From Anaerolineae bacterium (GTDB lineage: Bacteria > Chloroflexota > Anaerolineae > Aggregatilineales > Phototrophicaceae), in contig JACMMD010000179.1 of assembly GCA_014379235.1 (NCBI GenBank), positions 1 to 7,033 on the forward strand: a stretch of 7,033 nt of DNA. Reading direction: 5' to 3'. The position numbers and the translations under genes are program-made. Below, one piece after another: positions 4,750-7,033 of the stretch; within the stretch, counting starts at the first letter, position 1, and each line of letters opens with the position of its first letter. The notes below the pieces were generated by a model. The model was not told the origin of the DNA, made no database searches, and saw only the letters and a program-made list of their open reading frames with translations.

Positions 4750-5640
4750 GTGACAGGGAACTTGGCCTCAGATGATAAGCCGCAAATCCTGATCGTTGAA
4801 GATGATCTCGATCTGTCGGAAATGCTCAACGCCTATTTTCGCGTCCAGAATTACGACGTGCTGACGGCTTCGTGGGGCGAGGATGCACTGCGAATCAGCC
4901 GTGAAGAAACGGTTGATCTGGTGGTGCTGGATATTCGCCTGCCGGACATCGACGGTTATGAAGTGTGCCGCCAGTTACGGGCGCAGCATCGCACGCAGGA
5001 CATCCCGATCATCTTCCTCACGGAAAAACGTGACCGCGTGGATAAGCTGCACGGGCTGGAATTGGGCGTGGTTGATTACATCACCAAGCCCTTCGACTTG
5101 CAGGAGATTCGCCTGCGTGTCCGTAACGCGCTGAACCGTGTCAAGCGTCAGCCGTTGATGAACCCCGTCACCGAACTGCCCGAAGGCACGTTGATGGATG
5201 AACGGTTGGAAACGTTGATCTTTGGCGAGGATGAAAATTGGGCGCTGCTGGTGTTGAGCATCCCTAATCTGACGGAGTTCCGCGAACGCTATGGCTTTAT
5301 GGTGGCCGATGATGTCCTGCGAACCATCGCTATCATGCTCAAAAACGCCCTGCGCGAACACGGTAACGAAGCCGATTATGTCGGACATCTGTCCCCCGAA
5401 GAGTTCGTTATCCAGACCACGAAGGATAAAGTAACCACGATCCATGATCGTATCATGGCGCGCATTCGCCAGAGCCGCGAGTATTTCTATCCGGTGAAAG
5501 ACCGCGCCTTAGCCCGTGAAGAGTTAGAGAAGAACCCGCTGCGGATGAGCAGTGGCAAGATCGAGCGCACTGAGGGCAAATACGCCACGCTCGATGAACT
5601 CAAGAAGGCGCTTACCGAGGCCACTGTGCCAGAGATATAA
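4750..5640 (+). CDS. Response regulator with receiver and degenerate GGDEF domain
   Basis: Residues 12-130 are a complete receiver (REC) domain: acidic pocket Glu17-Asp18-Asp19, phosphoacceptor Asp61 in VVLDIRLPDIDGYEV, Thr91 in IIFLTEKRD, and Lys113 in ITKPFD. Residues about 138-290 follow the GGDEF fold, with NPVTELPEG in place of DPLTGLPN and LSIPNLTEFRERYGFMVAD (169-187) in place of the metal-binding DxDxFKxxND segment. The active-site loop reads HLSPEEF (213-219) instead of GGDEF, with no glycine pair, and I see no RxxD inhibitory site. It should thus take up phosphate but not make c-di-GMP; a nucleotide-binding or scaffold role is inferred. The start is GTG at 4750; purine-rich AAGGAACGGGGTAGGG lies just before it. 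It is last in the Roadblock-V4R operon. No histidine kinase is encoded nearby. Confidence 0.5.
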   Translation: MTGNLASDDKPQILIVEDDLDLSEMLNAYFRVQNYDVLTASWGEDALRISREETVDLVVLDIRLPDIDGYEVCRQLRAQHRTQDIPIIFLTEKRDRVDKLHGLELGVVDYITKPFDLQEIRLRVRNALNRVKRQPLMNPVTELPEGTLMDERLETLIFGEDENWALLVLSIPNLTEFRERYGFMVADDVLRTIAIMLKNALREHGNEADYVGHLSPEEFVIQTTKDKVTTIHDRIMARIRQSREYFYPVKDRALAREELEKNPLRMSSGKIERTEGKYATLDELKKALTEATVPEI

Positions 5641-5641
5641 C

Positions 5642-5666
5642 TAGGCGCACGCTAATGGTGTGCCTG
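5642..5666. terminator. Hairpin between the convergent response regulator and GNAT genes
   Basis: AGGCGCAC (5643-5650) pairs with GTGTGCCT (5658-5665) around a 7-nt loop, with one G-T pair; 5642 and 5666 can add a T-G pair. It spans the 11-nt gap and the last codons of the GNAT gene. No U-tract follows on either strand and the minus-strand RNA has an A-C mismatch, so it is a weak candidate for a shared terminator or 3' end stabiliser. Confidence 0.5.
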
Positions 5667-6275
5667 TCGTCGCATACCCCAGATTGTCAATTTCTGCGCG
5701 CCGTCTGCTAGCTCGATGCGGCGGCCCACCGTGAAACCAAGCCGCTCATAGAACGGCAGGTTTTGCTCATTCATCGTCTCAAGGTAACAGCTTACATTGT
5801 CAGCATCAGCGCGGGACAGCACAGGGTGCATGAGCGCGCTGGCAATGCCCTGCCTATGTAATGCGGGTTCGACTCCTAACGCCCACAAATACCAGTGAGG
5901 CTTCGGCATAATCTCTTTGTGGAGTTCTTCGGTAACGGGAATGAATTTGTTCATTCGCTGGAACCCGCTCCAACCCAATTTGATCATCATCGGGATCATG
6001 CCGACACGCAGCATCCGCACGGTTGATAGTTCTTCACCGGGGCGAAGCCAACATGCTGCGCCTTCGATTGCAGGGGTTGTGTGGACTGCTCCATAACCGA
6101 AACAGTATTTCAAAGGCAGGCTGATAAACGCTTTCGTAAAGCGCTGCTCCGGGTCATCGGGCACGAAAAAGCGTGGTAAAGGGTCAGCGGCGAAAGCGCG
6201 TCCCATCATCTCAATTACACGCGGCGAATCTTCGGCCTTGAGCTGAACGATTTTTCTTGCTTCTGCCAATTTCAT
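5652..6275 (-). CDS. GNAT-family N-acetyltransferase
   Basis: From ATG at 6275 the protein has 207 residues. The acetyl-CoA binding motif A is WALGVEPALHRQGIASALM (131-149), with RQGIAS as the pyrophosphate-binding loop. Motif B is CYLETMNEQNLPFYERLGF (163-181), with the Asn and Tyr pattern typical of GNAT proteins. The middle (about 55-125) is variable and holds AACWLRPGEE, as in the subgroup of GNATs near Streptomyces and Chloroflexota proteins of unknown substrate. The start is uncertain: AGGAG touches the ATG at 6275 directly, while TTG at 6269, two codons later, has ideal 6-nt spacing. A longer form from ATG at 6329 would overlap the upstream gene and has a poor ribosome site. It follows the small protein gene by 26 nt and is probably co-transcribed with it. 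Substrate unknown. Confidence 0.5.
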   Translation of the reverse strand: MKLAEARKIVQLKAEDSPRVIEMMGRAFAADPLPRFFVPDDPEQRFTKAFISLPLKYCFGYGAVHTTPAIEGAACWLRPGEELSTVRMLRVGMIPMMIKLGWSGFQRMNKFIPVTEELHKEIMPKPHWYLWALGVEPALHRQGIASALMHPVLSRADADNVSCYLETMNEQNLPFYERLGFTVGRRIELADGAQKLTIWGMRRQAHH

Positions 6276-6301
6276 CTCCTCATGGACTGGCTTTGGGGAA
6301 T

Positions 6302-6622
6302 TTATTCCCCCGATTGACTCGCCACCCATGCCTCATAATCTTCGCGCTTGACGAGTTCGCCGCCCTGTATTTTGTTGTCCGCGAGATTGCGGTTCGAGTC
6401 GAAGAACAGTTCGACCTCTACCGTGTTGAAGCATTTCTGCCCGCGTACCAGCTTCCGCAGATAGTACGTCTTCATGTCATCAGCGAGGCTGATGTCGTTG
6501 TGGCGGTCAACGCGCATCCGCACCACTTCATCGCAACCGCGTGGACGCACGTAGAAGTACATGGCGTTGTCGCGTTCGCCGCTGCCACCACCGCCGCCGA
6601 AAAGTCGTTTTAAGAAGTCCAT
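6302..6622 (-). CDS. Conserved-looking small protein of unknown function
   Basis: I do not recognise a named domain. From ATG at 6622 the protein has 106 residues; GTG at 6625 is an alternative one codon earlier. AGGAA lies 8 nt before the ATG. It starts with a short amphipathic helix MDFLKRLF, then a five-glycine linker (GGGGGSG), which suggests a membrane-touching or docking tail joined to a compact domain. The rest alternates strand-like pieces (AMYFYVRP, EVVRMRV, YLRKLVRGQKCFNTVEVELFFD) with a charged tail ending KREDYEAWVASQ. Two Cys (in RGCDE and QKCFN) are not arranged as a zinc site. It heads the two-gene unit with the GNAT gene. Real coding is supported by a good promoter, ribosome site, and codon use like its neighbours. 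Function cannot be assigned. Confidence 0.5.
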   Translation of the reverse strand: MDFLKRLFGGGGGSGERDNAMYFYVRPRGCDEVVRMRVDRHNDISLADDMKTYYLRKLVRGQKCFNTVEVELFFDSNRNLADNKIQGGELVKREDYEAWVASQSGE

Positions 6623-6654
6623 CACTCAATTTCCTACTTTATTTCGCGCCGCTC

Positions 6655-6683
6655 ATTGTAACAGTTACGTGATATGTTGCGAA
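6655..6683 (-). promoter_or_regulatory. Extended -10 promoter of the small-protein/GNAT unit
   Basis: On the minus strand TTCGCA (6683-6678) and TACAAT (6660-6655) are 17 nt apart, and the -10 is preceded by TG in the extended form TGTTACAAT. Start is expected near 6648, about 26 nt before the ATG. GTAAC-A-GTTAC (6658-6668), a perfect 5-bp palindrome, covers the -10 element and may be an operator. Confidence 0.5.
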
Positions 6684-6717
6684 ACCCAAGCCATACTGCT
6701 TGTTGAGGGTGAGGTGA

Positions 6718-6768
6718 ATGAACTAGAATTGTTGTCTAGTTCATAATAACGGCTTTCTCATCGTTATT
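6718..6768. repeat. Two abutting perfect inverted repeats in the divergent intergenic region
   Basis: The first has 10-bp arms, ATGAACTAGA (6718-6727) and TCTAGTTCAT (6735-6744), around 7 nt. The second begins at the next base: AATAACG (6745-6751) and CGTTATT (6762-6768) around 10 nt. They lie between divergent genes, so transcription termination is not the obvious need; neither has a good U-tract. Operators for divergent control, leader hairpins of the downstream gene, or a recombination site are possible. A smaller inverted repeat, CAAGC/GCTTG, lies at 6687-6702. Confidence 0.5.
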
Positions 6769-6801
6769 TAGTCTTGTACAAAATAGTTTTCGGTGAACGC
6801 T

Positions 6802-7033
6802 ATGACTATTCGACGTGATAAAACATCAAAGCCCAAACCTGTAACTGGCACACAGTCAACTATTCCCAAAGTTTCACAGCAGCCCAACGTTGAACAGATT
6901 CAGCGTTTCATCTCAGACTCTAGCTCTGAAAACCTCACACCCGATACCCTCATGTATCTTCAACGCACCATCGGCAATCACGCATTACGAGACCTGCTGC
7001 CCAAATCGAGCGGGCGTGGACAGGAAAATGGAC
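6802..7033 (+). CDS. N-terminus of an LQRTIGN-motif (DUF4157-type, eCIS-associated?) protein, truncated by window edge
   Basis: ATG at 6802 opens a frame that runs to the window end (77 residues) without a stop. GGTGA (6792-6796) serves as a modest ribosome site; an in-frame GTG at 6793 is a less likely start. Residues 1-45 are basic, Ser/Thr/Gln/Pro-rich and look disordered, with no signal peptide. Residues 51-66 read MYLQRTIGNHALRDLL, closely matching the LQRxxGNxAxxxLL helix motif that precedes DUF4157 domains in many bacterial proteins, which are often large, toxin-like, and encoded with extracellular contractile injection systems. The DUF4157 domain itself would lie beyond the edge, so the call rests on this motif only. 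Base composition is lower in GC than in the neighbouring genes, which fits an accessory gene, though the sample is short. Confidence 0.5.
   Translation, partial: MTIRRDKTSKPKPVTGTQSTIPKVSQQPNVEQIQRFISDSSSENLTPDTLMYLQRTIGNHALRDLLPKSSGRGQENG

Noticed and set aside
4883..5445. Plus frame at 4883-5134 and minus frame at 4975-5445 inside the response regulator
   Set aside because: Out-of-frame and antisense to intact REC and GGDEF-like domains.
6257..6746. Plus frames at 6257-6613 and 6561-6746
   Set aside because: Antisense to the small-protein gene and across a promoter region with many inverted repeats; no coding support.

Overview
The window looks like a piece of a Chloroflexota-type (probably Anaerolineae-like) bacterial chromosome of moderate to high GC. 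This is inferred from the gene repertoire: DUF4342, PA14 plus bacterial SH3, Roadblock/V4R/response-regulator genes, and a protein start carrying the LQRTIGN motif. No rRNA, tRNA or other taxonomic marker is present, so the assignment is tentative. Frequent GTG and TTG starts fit. I see no tRNA, CRISPR array, transposase or integrase gene.

Layout. (1) 1-976, minus: a secreted protein with a signal peptide, a PA14 domain and at least two SH3-like domains; it runs off the left edge, so its C-terminus is missing. (2) 1204-1560, plus: a small DUF4342 protein with a clean intrinsic terminator behind it. (3) 3324-1667, minus: a PadR-type repressor followed by an alpha/beta hydrolase. The repressor has a perfect palindrome inside its own promoter and appears to be leaderless. 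(4) 3497-5640, plus: a strong sigma70-type promoter, a leader RNA of about 90 nt that can base-pair with the ribosome binding site, then Roadblock/LC7, V4R-domain and REC-degenerate-GGDEF genes in close array. (5) 6622-5652, minus: a small unrecognised protein and a GNAT acetyltransferase, convergent with the signalling operon. (6) 6802-7033, plus: the first 77 residues of a protein with the LQRTIGN-type motif seen at the start of DUF4157 proteins, many of them linked to extracellular contractile injection systems (eCIS); it runs off the right edge.

How the parts fit. The Roadblock-V4R-REC set is the most interesting unit. Roadblock domains are dimerisation and small-GTPase-regulating platforms. 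V4R is a ligand-binding fold proposed to be ancestral to the eukaryotic TRAPP subunit Bet3. The third protein joins a phosphorylatable receiver to a GGDEF-like domain that has lost its catalytic signature and probably acts as a binding or scaffold module. No GTPase or kinase is encoded here, so inputs and outputs must lie elsewhere. The leader RNA carries a 10-nt exact complement of the Shine-Dalgarno region, a competing local hairpin and a short overlapping reading frame, which suggests control of translation or attenuation.

The gaps contain two other patterns: a degenerate heptanucleotide repeat (consensus near NNNGCTA) in three intergenic regions, supplying the stop codons of two minus-strand genes, and a run of abutting perfect inverted repeats between the divergent genes at 6622 and 6802.
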